This document shows, piece by piece, positions 1-6,207 of a DNA stretch of 8,812 nucleotides. Location of the stretch: NCBI GenBank assembly GCA_023450335.1, contig JAEXHA010000146.1, positions 1 through 8,812 on the forward strand, read 5' to 3'. How positions within the stretch are numbered: the first letter of the stretch is position 1; each line of letters opens with the position of its first letter. This DNA is from Actinomycetes bacterium (GTDB lineage Bacteria > Actinomycetota > Actinomycetes > Actinomycetales > Microbacteriaceae). The notes beneath the pieces were generated by a model, which had not been told where the DNA came from, did not search any database, and was given only the letters and a program-made list of their open reading frames with translations. The translations under genes were made by a program, and so were the position numbers.

Positions 1-2
1 CG

Positions 3-488
3 CCCGGTGCGACCGCGACCGCGGCGGCTGAAGCCCCGGCATCCACCCCCGCACCCGACCCGACGGGAACCGAGACCGTGCCGCCGGTGCCGCCCTGCAC
101 GACCAGCGACATCACGGTGCTCGCCCTCACCGACCGGGAATCCTACGGCGGTGATCAGAAGCCGCAACTGTCGATCTCGTTGACCAATGACGGACCCGAG
201 GCGTGCGTCATGAACGTGGGCACCTCGACCCAGAAGTTCGAGATCACCAGCGGCAGCGACACGTGGTGGCGCTCGACCGACTGCCAGACCGAGTCAAGCG
301 ACCAGGTCGTGCAGATCGAGTCCGGCCAGACCGTCGCCAGTGTGACACCGCTCGAATGGGACCGGACCCGCTCGTCGGTCGACACGTGCGAGAAGGATCG
401 GCCCCGCGCCCCGGGCGGCTGGTTCCACCTGTCGGTATCGATCGGCGGGATCGAAGCGGCAGACACCCGCATGTTTCAGTTGAACTGA
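3..488 (+). CDS. Extracytoplasmic hypothetical protein, 5' end outside window
   Basis: The reading frame is open from the first bases of the window, so the true start lies upstream; the internal GTG at 78 is unlikely to be the start. The visible N-terminal part is an Ala/Pro/Thr linker (GATATAAAEAPASTPAPDPT), typical of the stretch between a membrane anchor or lipobox and an exported domain. The remaining ~135 residues look like a beta-sandwich: alternating hydrophobic strands, two NDGPEAC / NVGTSTQ-like turns and four cysteines (in PPCTT, EACVM, TDCQT and DTCEK) that could form two disulfides. This resembles small actinobacterial cell-surface domains of the DUF4232 kind, but I do not recognise a specific family. 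It ends at TGA 486-488, and a hairpin follows about 10 bases later. Being a real exported protein is fairly secure; its function is unknown. Confidence 0.7.
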   Translation, partial: PGATATAAAEAPASTPAPDPTGTETVPPVPPCTTSDITVLALTDRESYGGDQKPQLSISLTNDGPEACVMNVGTSTQKFEITSGSDTWWRSTDCQTESSDQVVQIESGQTVASVTPLEWDRTRSSVDTCEKDRPRAPGGWFHLSVSIGGIEAADTRMFQLN

Positions 489-498
489 GGGGTCGTCA

Positions 499-523
499 CC
501 CGGAAAACCCCGGAAAACCGGGG
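499..523 (+). terminator. Compact hairpin after the first gene, with a 10-bp direct repeat
   Basis: CCCCGG (508-513), AAAA loop, CCGGGG (518-523) form a perfect 6-bp stem ending about 35 bases after the stop at 488. The left part is a tandem 10-bp direct repeat, CCCGGAAAAC at 499-508 and 509-518. There is no T-tract after it, so it would be a weak or U-less actinobacterial-type terminator at best. The function is inferred from position only. Confidence 0.4.
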
Positions 524-528
524 CATCC

Positions 529-542
529 TGAGAACATTCTCA
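529..542. promoter_or_regulatory. LacI-like 14-bp palindromic operator candidate
   Basis: TGAGAACATTCTCA is palindromic except at one of the two central bases; a central CG would make it perfect. Operators of LacI/GalR-family repressors are typically about 14-bp even palindromes with a central CG and arms of this kind. It sits about 45 bp upstream of the TACTCT box at 588. No LacI-type gene is in the window, so the regulator would be encoded elsewhere. This is a pattern match only. Confidence 0.3.
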
Positions 543-587
543 TGAATTGTCCCCCATTTGGCGGACACGTATTTGCGCGGGTGTGCG

Positions 588-593
588 TACTCT
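588..593 (+). promoter_or_regulatory. -10 box (TACTCT) for the 599-748 transcript
   Basis: TACTCT fits the actinobacterial TANNNT -10 pattern and would start transcription near 599-601, just ahead of the stem-loop series. I could not find a convincing -35 hexamer: GGACAC at 563-568 has a 19-bp spacer and only partly matches. The call rests on position relative to the hairpins. Confidence 0.35.
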
Positions 594-598
594 GGAAT

Positions 599-748
599 CA
601 GCTCCCGCCGGCGACCCCCGTTGTCCCCAGCAGCGGTCGCCGGGTCTACCCCAGAGACCCGGCATTGGATCCCCCGCCACGGTGAGCAATGGGCCCTCTC
701 GATTTCCCCAGTCCCCAATGGGGGGACCGAGAGGGCCCCTTCTCTTTG
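599..748 (+). ncRNA. Candidate small RNA with repeated CCCCAG loops
   Basis: This stretch has no plausible ORF but contains three perfect inverted repeats on one strand. Stem A is CCGGCGACC (608-616) with GGTCGCCGG (635-643). Stem B is GCCGGGTCT (639-647) with AGACCCGGC (655-663). Stem C is GGGCCCTCTCG (691-701) with CGAGAGGGCCC (728-738), followed by the pyrimidine-rich tail CTTCTCTTT. CCCCAG occurs in the loop of A (625-630), the loop of B (649-654) and the unpaired strand inside C (706-711). A TACTCT box lies just upstream. Stems A and B share 639-643, so they cannot form together. C-rich loops on stable stems recall actinobacterial 6C RNA and other sRNAs that can pair with G-rich ribosome-binding sites, but I cannot assign it to a known family. 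It could instead be the leader of the gene at 767, although that gene has its own promoter after the terminator. Confidence 0.5.
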
Positions 749-749
749 C
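691..749 (+). terminator. Strong intrinsic terminator
   Basis: An 11-bp perfect stem, GGGCCCTCTCG (691-701) with CGAGAGGGCCC (728-738), encloses a second stem GTCCCC (711-716) with GGGGAC (722-727). The T-rich tail CTTCTCTTTG follows on the + strand only, which sets the orientation. It would end the 599-748 transcript and insulate the gene that starts at 767. Confidence 0.65.
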
Positions 750-754
750 TCTCG

Positions 755-760
755 TAGGCT
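755..760 (+). promoter_or_regulatory. Leaderless promoter -10 (TAGGCT) for the gene at 767
   Basis: TAGGCT is followed by exactly six bases (GGAGTC) and then ATG at 767, so transcription would begin at or next to the start codon. The GGAG between them is only two bases from the ATG, too close for a Shine-Dalgarno. The same arrangement precedes radA, ldh and the MFS gene. Confidence 0.5.
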
Positions 761-766
761 GGAGTC

Positions 767-1171
767 ATGGCCGCCAAGAAGCGCACGAAGAAGGACGCGC
801 CCGAGTTCTGCAATCCGCAGCTGAGCGACGCGCTGCAGACGCAGGACATGGCCGCGGTGGCATTCGCCCTGCGGCACGGCCCGACGGTCGTGCCGATGAT
901 GCGCCCCGGTCAGCGCGACAACCCGCTCGACGGCGGCGAGGTGTGGACCTACCGCGATCAGAAGACCGGGGAAGTGGCGCTGCTGCTGTTCAGCGACGCC
1001 CTGCACAAGCCCGAGGCGCTGCCACCGACCGTGGCGCTGCAGTCGCCCAGTTGGCTGCGCACGTTTCTCGGCACGCACGAGGCCGAGATCACGACGGTGT
1101 TCCTCGACATCGCCGGTCCGCACCCGATGCAGGCGACGCCCGCCGATCTGATCGCCGCGCTCGACGCGTGA
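767..1171 (+). CDS. Small SseB-like hypothetical protein
   Basis: A 134-residue soluble protein with a basic N-terminus (MAAKKRTKKDAP) and no signal peptide or membrane segment. The pattern is a helical start (LSDALQTQDMAAVAFALRHG), a VVPMM strand, a central strand VALLLFSD, a WLRTFLG helix, then TTVFLDIAGPHPMQATPADL. That order resembles the N-terminal domain of SseB-family proteins (central strand ending in a conserved hydrophobic-F/S motif, and a late strand followed by Pro and a short helix), but the match is by eye and loose. SseB-like proteins have no agreed biochemical role. The start is chosen because the TAGGCT box lies six bases upstream and the basic N-terminus is well formed. It is convergent with radA and not in an operon with it. 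Confidence 0.7.
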   Translation: MAAKKRTKKDAPEFCNPQLSDALQTQDMAAVAFALRHGPTVVPMMRPGQRDNPLDGGEVWTYRDQKTGEVALLLFSDALHKPEALPPTVALQSPSWLRTFLGTHEAEITTVFLDIAGPHPMQATPADLIAALDA

Positions 1172-1320
1172 GCGCCGCGGCGCCGAGTGCGTCGGGGTGG
1201 CGGGTGTGCCGGGGTGCCGGGTGTGTCGGGGGCGCCCGAGTGCCGGTGCGCCCGGTTGCCAGGCCGGCGGGTTCGCGCCCGAGTGGCGGGCCGCTCCCGC
1301 AGCCGGCCCGAGCCGGTGCC
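1172..1320. other. Convergent intergenic gap, GC-rich low complexity
   Basis: 149 bases between two converging genes. The middle (about 1190-1260) is a degenerate series built from GTGCCGGG, GTGCGTCGGG and GGTGGCGGGTG words, rich in G on the + strand. No ORF, long perfect stem or T-tract stands out. It may serve as a bidirectional termination zone. Confidence 0.4.
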
Positions 1321-2688
1321 TCAGAACTCGGGGACGTCCTGGCCGGGTTCGGCACGCAGCCGCACACGCACGTCGTTCCACGCGGTGCGCAGCCGTCCCG
1401 AGCGATGATCGATGAGCTCGCGGTAGCCCAGGCGTGCGGCCTCTGAGCGCCGCTGCGCGGCCTGGGCGACCGGTCGAACCTCGCCGGCCAGGCTGAGTTC
1501 ACCGATGGCGGCGACATGCCGGGGGATCGAGTGGCCCTGCACCGCACCGGCAACGGCCAGGGCGATGGCCAGGTCGGCGGCCGGCTCGGTGAACCGCACG
1601 CCGCCTACGGTGGACACGTAGACATCCTTGTCGGACGTCTTCACGCCCGCCTTCTTCTCGAGCACGGCCAAGATCATGGCCACGCGGGCTGAGTCGACGC
1701 CGTTGACGATGCGCCGCGGGTTGGGTGCGTGGGTGTCGATCGTCAGCGCCTGGACCTCGACCGGCAGCGCCCGGCGCCCCTCGAGAGCGATCGCGACGCA
1801 CGTGCCCGGCTCGACGCCGCCCTGGCCCAGGAACAGCGCTGACGGGTCGGCGACCTCGGTGATGCCGGCGCCGGTCATGTCGAAGCACCCGACCTCGTCG
1901 GTCGCGCCGAAGCGGTTTTTCAGCGCCCGCACGAATCGCAATGAGGTCTGCCGATCGCCTTCGAAATGGCACACGACGTCGACGAGATGCTCGAGGATGC
2001 GGGGCCCGGCGATCGATCCGTCCTTGGTGACGTGGCCGACGATGATGACGGGCAGGCCGCGGTCCTTCGCGACGCGGATGAGGGTGGATGCCACCTCGCG
2101 CACCTGGCTGGGGTGCCCGGCCACGCCCTCGGACAATGCGGAAGACACGGTCTGCACCGAATCGACGATGAGCAGGTCGGGAGAGGTCTGGTCGATGTGG
2201 CCGAGGATCGTGGCGAGATCGGTCTCGCTGGCCAGGTACAGCTCGTCGTGCAGCGCACCGGTGCGCTCGGCGCGCAGGCGCACCTGGCCCAGCGACTCTT
2301 CGGCGCTGGCGTACAGCACACGGCCGCCGGCGCGCGCGGTCTGCGCGGCGACCTCCAGCAGCAGGGTCGACTTGCCGACCCCGGGTTCTCCCGACAGCAG
2401 GATGGCGGCACCGGGCACGATGCCGCCACCGAGAACGCGGTCGAACTCGCCGACGCCGCTGGTGCGGCGCGGGGTCTCGGAGGTGTCGATCGCGGTGATG
2501 GGCCGTGCGGCACGCGTCGCGGACGGCGCCACTGCCGTCACGCTGCGAGTGATGCCGGTCTGCTCGGCCGCTTCGACGACGGTGCCCCATTGCTGGCATT
2601 CCCCGCAGCGACCGACCCATTTCATGGCCGTCCAGCCGCACTCCGTGCACCGGTAGGGGTTTGCGGTGGCGGGTTTTCGCGAGGCCAT
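1321..2688 (-). CDS. radA: DNA repair protein RadA
   Basis: RadA (Sms) is a RecA-like ATPase that processes recombination intermediates and drives branch migration during repair in the cytoplasm. The 455-residue protein has the family's full layout: a C4 zinc finger (Cys14, Cys17, Cys28, Cys31), Walker A GEPGVGKST (100-108), Walker B LLIVDSVQT (172-180), the RadA-specific KNRFG motif (257-261) and a Lon-protease-like C-terminal domain from about 285 to the end. The length is normal. The ATG at 2688 is preferred over one at 2742 because the upstream one adds an atypical 18-residue tail, whereas TACGCT lies six bases before 2688 and the N-terminus leads quickly to the zinc finger. In other Microbacteriaceae radA usually stands alone, as here. 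Confidence 0.96.
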   Translation of the reverse strand: MASRKPATANPYRCTECGWTAMKWVGRCGECQQWGTVVEAAEQTGITRSVTAVAPSATRAARPITAIDTSETPRRTSGVGEFDRVLGGGIVPGAAILLSGEPGVGKSTLLLEVAAQTARAGGRVLYASAEESLGQVRLRAERTGALHDELYLASETDLATILGHIDQTSPDLLIVDSVQTVSSALSEGVAGHPSQVREVASTLIRVAKDRGLPVIIVGHVTKDGSIAGPRILEHLVDVVCHFEGDRQTSLRFVRALKNRFGATDEVGCFDMTGAGITEVADPSALFLGQGGVEPGTCVAIALEGRRALPVEVQALTIDTHAPNPRRIVNGVDSARVAMILAVLEKKAGVKTSDKDVYVSTVGGVRFTEPAADLAIALAVAGAVQGHSIPRHVAAIGELSLAGEVRPVAQAAQRRSEAARLGYRELIDHRSGRLRTAWNDVRVRLRAEPGQDVPEF

Positions 2689-2694
2689 AGCCCC

Positions 2695-2700
2695 AGCGTA
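2695..2700 (-). promoter_or_regulatory. Leaderless promoter -10 (TACGCT) for radA
   Basis: On the minus strand TACGCT is followed by GGGGCT and then the radA ATG, a six-base gap that places the transcription start at the start codon. No purine-rich Shine-Dalgarno sits at normal spacing. Confidence 0.5.
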
Positions 2701-2760
2701 CGTGCGCCCGCGGACACCGGTGATCGCATCCGAACAGCCCAACGGCCTCGGATGCGCGCT

Positions 2761-2860
2761 CGGTGCCGGAGATGCCCGCGCGGTGCCGGAGATGCCCGCG
2801 CCCTGCCGGAGATGCGCGCTCGTTGCCGGAGATGCCCGCTCCGTGCCGGAGATGCGCGCT
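2761..2860. repeat. Five tandem 20-bp repeats upstream of radA
   Basis: Five contiguous units of exactly 20 bp: 2761-2780 and 2781-2800 are identical (CGGTGCCGGAGATGCCCGCG), and 2801-2820, 2821-2840 and 2841-2860 share the core TGCCGGAGATGC with a few changes at the edges. A decayed half-unit (GGATGCGCGCT) ends at 2760. Twenty is not a multiple of three, so it is not a coding repeat. The array lies 70-170 bp upstream of radA and 12 bp beyond the ldh stop. It could be a phased protein-binding array (20 bp is about two helical turns), a weak termination zone for ldh, or a neutral repeat. Confidence 0.8.
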
Positions 2861-2871
2861 CGGGGCGCGGG

Positions 2872-3822
2872 TCAGCGCAGCGAGTCGGCGACCTTGTGCA
2901 GCTCGGCGGCCGAGTGGTGGAAGAGGTCGAGCTCCTTCGGCGAGAACGTCGTTTCGGCGATCGGCACGGCGCCGGTGGCGCTGACGATGCACGGCACCGA
3001 CAGGGCCATGCCGCTGACGCCGTGGAAGTCGGTGAGAACGGGCGAGACCGGCATGACCGCGTGCTCGTCGCCCAGGATCGCCTCGATGATGCGGGCGCTC
3101 GACAGCCCGATCGCGTAGTTGGTCGCGCCCTTGCCCTGGATGACCTTGTAAGCGGCGTCGCGCACGTCGATGGCGATCTGATCGAGTTCTTCGACGGTCA
3201 TCTTGTCGCCGCGCGGGGTGACCCAATCGAGGATCGGGACGGTGCCGATGGTCGCCTTCGACCACAGGGCGAACTCGGTGTCGCCGTGCTCACCGACGAT
3301 ATAGCCGTGCACGCTCGAGGTCGAGACGCCGGCGCGCTCGGCGAGCTTCCAGCGCAGCCGCGACGTGTCGAGCACCGTGCCCGAGGCGAACAGGCGCTCG
3401 GGCGGCAGGGCGGTCTGCTCGAGCGCGAGCGCAGTCAGCACGTCGCACGGGTTGGTGACGATGACGTAGACGGCGTTGGGGGCCACCTCGAGCAGCTGCG
3501 GCATCATCGACTTCATGATTCGGGCGTTCACACCGGCCAGTTCAATGCGGGTCTGACCGGGGTTCTGCTTCGCGCCGGCGGTGATCACCACGACGTGCGA
3601 CCCCTCGACGACCGACAGGTCGCTGCCGCCGATGATGTCGCTGGTGCCGGTGAACTGCGTGCCGTGGGCGAGGTCGAGCACCTCGGCTTCGGCCTTCTCG
3701 GTCGCGATGTCATACAGCGCGACGTGACGGGCCGAGCCTCGGATCAGCGCGGCGTATGCGGTGCTCGATCCGACGCTCCCGGCGCCGACGACAGTGACTT
3801 TCGAGTTCTCGATGACGGCCAT
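2872..3822 (-). CDS. ldh: L-lactate dehydrogenase
   Basis: NAD-dependent enzyme that interconverts pyruvate and L-lactate, regenerating NAD+ in fermentation. The 316-residue protein shows the Rossmann motif GAGSVGSS (13-20), the NAD-ribose Asp39, the substrate loop AKQNPGQTR with Gln86 (lactate rather than malate specificity) and Arg92, Asn124 in TNPCD, Asp152 and Arg155 in LDTSRLR, and the catalytic His179 in GEHGD. Arg157 and His172 fall at the positions of the Arg173/His188 pair that binds fructose-1,6-bisphosphate in allosteric bacterial enzymes, so glycolytic activation is likely. The Gln in the loop argues against malate dehydrogenase. Length is typical. It has its own promoter-like box six bases before the ATG and is separated from the next upstream gene by a hairpin. 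Confidence 0.95.
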   Translation of the reverse strand: MAVIENSKVTVVGAGSVGSSTAYAALIRGSARHVALYDIATEKAEAEVLDLAHGTQFTGTSDIIGGSDLSVVEGSHVVVITAGAKQNPGQTRIELAGVNARIMKSMMPQLLEVAPNAVYVIVTNPCDVLTALALEQTALPPERLFASGTVLDTSRLRWKLAERAGVSTSSVHGYIVGEHGDTEFALWSKATIGTVPILDWVTPRGDKMTVEELDQIAIDVRDAAYKVIQGKGATNYAIGLSSARIIEAILGDEHAVMPVSPVLTDFHGVSGMALSVPCIVSATGAVPIAETTFSPKELDLFHHSAAELHKVADSLR

Positions 3823-3828
3823 GGTGCC

Positions 3829-3837
3829 AGTCTGGCA
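3829..3837 (-). promoter_or_regulatory. Extended -10 promoter for ldh, leaderless
   Basis: On the minus strand TGC precedes CAGACT, followed by GGCACC and the ATG at 3822. CAGACT misses the TANNNT pattern only at its first base, and the TG extension could compensate. The six-base gap matches the spacing at radA and at 767. Confidence 0.4.
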
Positions 3838-3843
3838 GGGGGT

Positions 3844-3879
3844 GGATGCCGGGGTCCAGACGGCCGGGCCCCGGCATCC
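3844..3879. terminator. 11-bp inverted repeat between ldh and the SDR gene
   Basis: GGATGCCGGGG (3844-3854) pairs perfectly with CCCCGGCATCC (3869-3879) across a 14-base loop. It lies 20 bases after the SDR stop and just upstream of the ldh promoter, as expected for an SDR terminator. There is no T-tract; a run of eight G (3882-3889 on the + strand, so eight C on the transcript) precedes the stem. Confidence 0.5.
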
Positions 3880-3899
3880 GTGGGGGGGGAGGGGTCAGC

Positions 3900-4700
3900 T
3901 CACTGCGGGTCGTTCCACGACCACACGTCGTCACCGCGCAGCGTCGCGTCGGCGCCACCGTCGTTGTAGATGACCTGGCCGGCCACGTGGGTGTTCTCGG
4001 GCGAGGTCAGCCAGATCAACAGGTAGGCGATGGACTCCGGCGACTGGTGGCCGTTCAGCGGCATGGGGACCGCGGCATCCACCATCTTCGCGCCCTCGGG
4101 CGTGGCCAGCAGGCCGGCGGTCATGGGGGTCAGGACGGTGCCGGGCGCCACGGCGTTCAGGGGGATGCCGGCGCCGGCCCACTCGGGACTGATCGATGCG
4201 CGGCGCACCCAGCGCGACAGTGCGCGCTTCGACGACGGGTAGACGAGGTAGCCGATCTCGGGGCCCTGGTCTGCCAGCTGCTGGGCGATCTCCACGGCCT
4301 TCGCCTCGTCGCCGGCCAGCGCGGCTTCGACCATCTCGGGAGAGTTGGGCTGCAGCGACGCCATCGACGAAACGACGGCGGCGCGGGGGGCCTCGGCGGC
4401 TGCCAGCGCGGGCTGCAATGCGGCCAGCAGCTCGGTCACGCCGAAGTAGTTCACGGAGATCGTCTTGGCGATCGGCGCCGAGATGCCCGCGCAGGCGATG
4501 ACCGCGTCGATCGTGCCGCCGGCCAGGTCGACCGCCTTCGCGGCGGCGTCGGCGCGCGCCTGCGGCTGCGACAGGTCCGCCTGGATGTCCGCATCCTTCA
4601 GATCGATGCCGATCACGCGCTCGCCGCGGTCGCGGAGCAGCTGTGCGGTGGTCGCGCCGATGCCTGAGGCCGATCCGGTGATGACGTAGGTGCGAGCCAT
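3900..4700 (-). CDS. Short-chain dehydrogenase/reductase, 3-alpha-HSD-like
   Basis: Classical SDR of 266 residues acting on a hydroxyl or carbonyl group with NAD(H). It shows the glycine motif TGSASGIG (8-15), an acidic Asp33 at the end of the second strand (NAD rather than NADP), CAG in place of NNAG (70-72), Asn84 in SVNYFG, the catalytic Ser region VVSSMAS (109-115) and Tyr154-x-x-x-Lys158. GIDLKDADIQADLS and SVNYFGVTELL are reminiscent of the Comamonas 3-alpha-hydroxysteroid dehydrogenase/carbonyl reductase, but the substrate cannot be read from sequence. An extra ~30-residue insertion before the active-site Tyr is also typical of that subgroup. The ATG at 4700 follows GGAG with a seven-base gap; an in-frame start at 4751 would run through the operator and is rejected. 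Confidence 0.88.
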   Translation of the reverse strand: MARTYVITGSASGIGATTAQLLRDRGERVIGIDLKDADIQADLSQPQARADAAAKAVDLAGGTIDAVIACAGISAPIAKTISVNYFGVTELLAALQPALAAAEAPRAAVVSSMASLQPNSPEMVEAALAGDEAKAVEIAQQLADQGPEIGYLVYPSSKRALSRWVRRASISPEWAGAGIPLNAVAPGTVLTPMTAGLLATPEGAKMVDAAVPMPLNGHQSPESIAYLLIWLTSPENTHVAGQVIYNDGGADATLRGDDVWSWNDPQ

Positions 4701-4705
4701 GACTG

Positions 4706-4711
4706 CTCTCC
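4706..4711 (-). promoter_or_regulatory. Shine-Dalgarno that fixes the SDR start
   Basis: GGAGAG on the minus strand lies seven bases (counted from GGAG) before the ATG at 4700. The SDR gene therefore has a real 5' leader, unlike its leaderless neighbours, which agrees with a regulated promoter further upstream. Confidence 0.6.
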
Positions 4712-4751
4712 GTTCTGCGGCTGCCTTGTGGGTGCCGCGTCGTGAACCCAA

Positions 4752-4766
4752 TGTGGTCTTACCACA
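4752..4766. promoter_or_regulatory. GntR/FadR-type operator candidate upstream of the SDR gene
   Basis: TGTGGT (4752-4757) CTT ACCACA (4761-4766) is a perfect inverted repeat. Its core TGGTCTTACCA fits the TGGTNNNACCA operator pattern of the FadR subfamily of GntR regulators. On the minus strand it lies 52-66 bases before the SDR start and just downstream of a TAGCAT box (4773-4768), a position suited to repression. No GntR gene is in the window. Confidence 0.5.
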
Positions 4767-4773
4767 AATGCTA

Positions 4774-4797
4774 ACGCGTCCGGTTGCCGGAACGCGT
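4774..4797 (-). terminator. Hairpin after the MFS gene
   Basis: On the minus strand ACGCGT-T-CCGG-CAA-CCGG-ACGCGT folds into a 10-bp stem with a single bulged base and a three-base loop, followed by TAGCATTTG. It begins eight bases after the MFS stop. A short T-containing tail makes it a plausible terminator separating the exporter from the SDR gene. The two ACGCGT arms are also self-complementary, so they could be protein sites instead. Confidence 0.5.
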
Positions 4798-4805
4798 CAC
4801 GGATA

Positions 4806-6200
4806 TCACTCAGTGGGAGGGGTGGATGCCGGGGTTTCGGCCGCCGGCATCCGGTTTCTGATGCCCGCCCACGACACCAGCCCGCCCGCGATGACCAAGG
4901 CGGCCGTGACGATGACCGCGCGGTGGAAGCCGGCCAGGTCGAGGGCTCCCCCGGTGATGAAGGCGAGCACCGCGATCACGAGCAGGCCGGCCACGCGCGC
5001 GACGGCGTTGTTGATGGCGGAGGCGGTGCCCGCCCGCTCCGCGTCGACGGCGCCGAGGATGGCCGCCGTCAGCGGCGCGACGGTGATGACCAGGCCCAGC
5101 CCGAAGACGATGATGCCGGGGAGCATCTGCCACCAATAGTCGAAGTCCTCGCCGACCGCGAGCAGCAGCAGTGAGCCGGCGCCCATGAGAAGCGGCCCCA
5201 CCGTCATGAACAGGCGCGGCCCCCATCGCCCGGCGAGAGTGCCGACCGACGAACTGAGCGCGATCACAATGATCGTCGCGGGCAGACTCGCCAGGCCCGC
5301 GAGGGTCGCCGGCAGGCCCGCACCCTGCTGTAGGTACACGACCACGACGAAGCCGTTGAGCGAGAGTGCGGCGTAGATGAAGAGGGTGGCGATGTTGCCC
5401 ATGCCGAAGTTGCGGATGCGGAACATGTCCAGCGGCAGGATCGGCGCGGTCGACGTGCGCTGGCGCAGCAGGAACAGGGCGAACATGGCGATGCCGGCGG
5501 CGGCCGGGATCCAGATCGCCGGGTGCGCCCAGCCCAGCCGCGGCTCTTCGATGAGCGCGAAGACCGCCAGACCCAGCCCCAGGGTGCACAGCGTCGCAGC
5601 CAGCCAATCGATGTGCCGGCCGGGCCGCGGGATGTCGCGGGTGGTGAGCCGTGCCAGCAGCCACAGTGTGACCGCGATGGGAACGATGTTGACGACGAAC
5701 ACGTACCGCCACGAGAGGAGGTCGACGAACACTCCGCCCAAGAGGGGGCCGATGACCATGGCGCTGGTGGTCCACGCGGTCCACATTCCGATCGCGCGCG
5801 ACTGCAACGGCCCGCGCATGGTCGAGGTGATCAGGGCGAGCGAGCTGGGCACGAGGAAGGCGCCGGCGGCGCCCTGCAGGGCGCGGGCGATGATGAGGAT
5901 GAGAGCGTCGGGCGCCACGGCGATGACGAGAGACGTGATGCCGAACCCGATCAGCCCGATGCGCATGACCAGGATGCGCCCGTACGCATCGCTCACGGAG
6001 CCGGCAACGAGGATCAAGGCGCTCAGGGTGATGAGGTAGCTGTCGACCACCCACTGCTGCGTGATGAGCCCGCCGCCCAGCTCGTCGCTGATGGCGGGGA
6101 GCGCGACGTTGACCACGGTGCCGTCGAGGAAGGCGACGAACGATGCGAGCACGGCGATCGTGACCACCAGGCGTTGGTTCGGCGTCATCTGATCTGCCAT
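4806..6200 (-). CDS. MFS drug exporter, DHA2 (EmrB/QacA) family
   Basis: Proton-coupled exporter in the cytoplasmic membrane, probably for drugs or other toxic hydrophobic compounds. The 464-residue protein is almost entirely hydrophobic helices, in number compatible with the 14-helix DHA2 group. Diagnostic motifs are FLDGTVVNVALPAI (24-37, motif D1), QQWVVDSYLI (48-57), motif A GSVSDAYGRILVMRIG (67-82), ARALQGAAGAF (105-115) and motif C GPLLGGVFVD followed by SWRYVFVVNI (151-172). Substrate cannot be inferred. The C-terminus is a short ETPASTPPTE tail. The ATG at 6200 is preferred to a GTG at 6209 because the GTG overlaps the TAGCGT -10 box. No TetR or MarR regulator is adjacent. Confidence 0.92.
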   Translation of the reverse strand: MADQMTPNQRLVVTIAVLASFVAFLDGTVVNVALPAISDELGGGLITQQWVVDSYLITLSALILVAGSVSDAYGRILVMRIGLIGFGITSLVIAVAPDALILIIARALQGAAGAFLVPSSLALITSTMRGPLQSRAIGMWTAWTTSAMVIGPLLGGVFVDLLSWRYVFVVNIVPIAVTLWLLARLTTRDIPRPGRHIDWLAATLCTLGLGLAVFALIEEPRLGWAHPAIWIPAAAGIAMFALFLLRQRTSTAPILPLDMFRIRNFGMGNIATLFIYAALSLNGFVVVVYLQQGAGLPATLAGLASLPATIIVIALSSSVGTLAGRWGPRLFMTVGPLLMGAGSLLLLAVGEDFDYWWQMLPGIIVFGLGLVITVAPLTAAILGAVDAERAGTASAINNAVARVAGLLVIAVLAFITGGALDLAGFHRAVIVTAALVIAGGLVSWAGIRNRMPAAETPASTPPTE

Positions 6201-6207
6201 GACCGCC

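Noticed and set aside
529..542. LexA (SOS) box
   Set aside because: It has GAAC but lacks the GAAC-N4-GTTC spacing of actinobacterial LexA sites.
2689..2742. N-terminal extension of RadA from an upstream ATG
   Set aside because: The added residues have no family counterpart and the segment contains the TACGCT promoter box.
2761..2860. CRISPR array
   Set aside because: Units are contiguous with no unique spacers, and no cas genes are present.
1499..3265. A 588-codon open frame on the - strand
   Set aside because: It overlaps radA and ldh in another frame and is Arg/His-rich low complexity; both real genes have full family motifs.
1966..3969. A 667-codon open frame on the + strand
   Set aside because: It runs antisense across radA, the repeat array and ldh, has Gly/Arg/Asp-rich translation without domains, and is explained by high GC.
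4810..6054. A 414-codon open frame on the - strand inside the exporter
   Set aside because: It is a frame-shifted shadow of the MFS gene, which has clear transporter motifs in its own frame.
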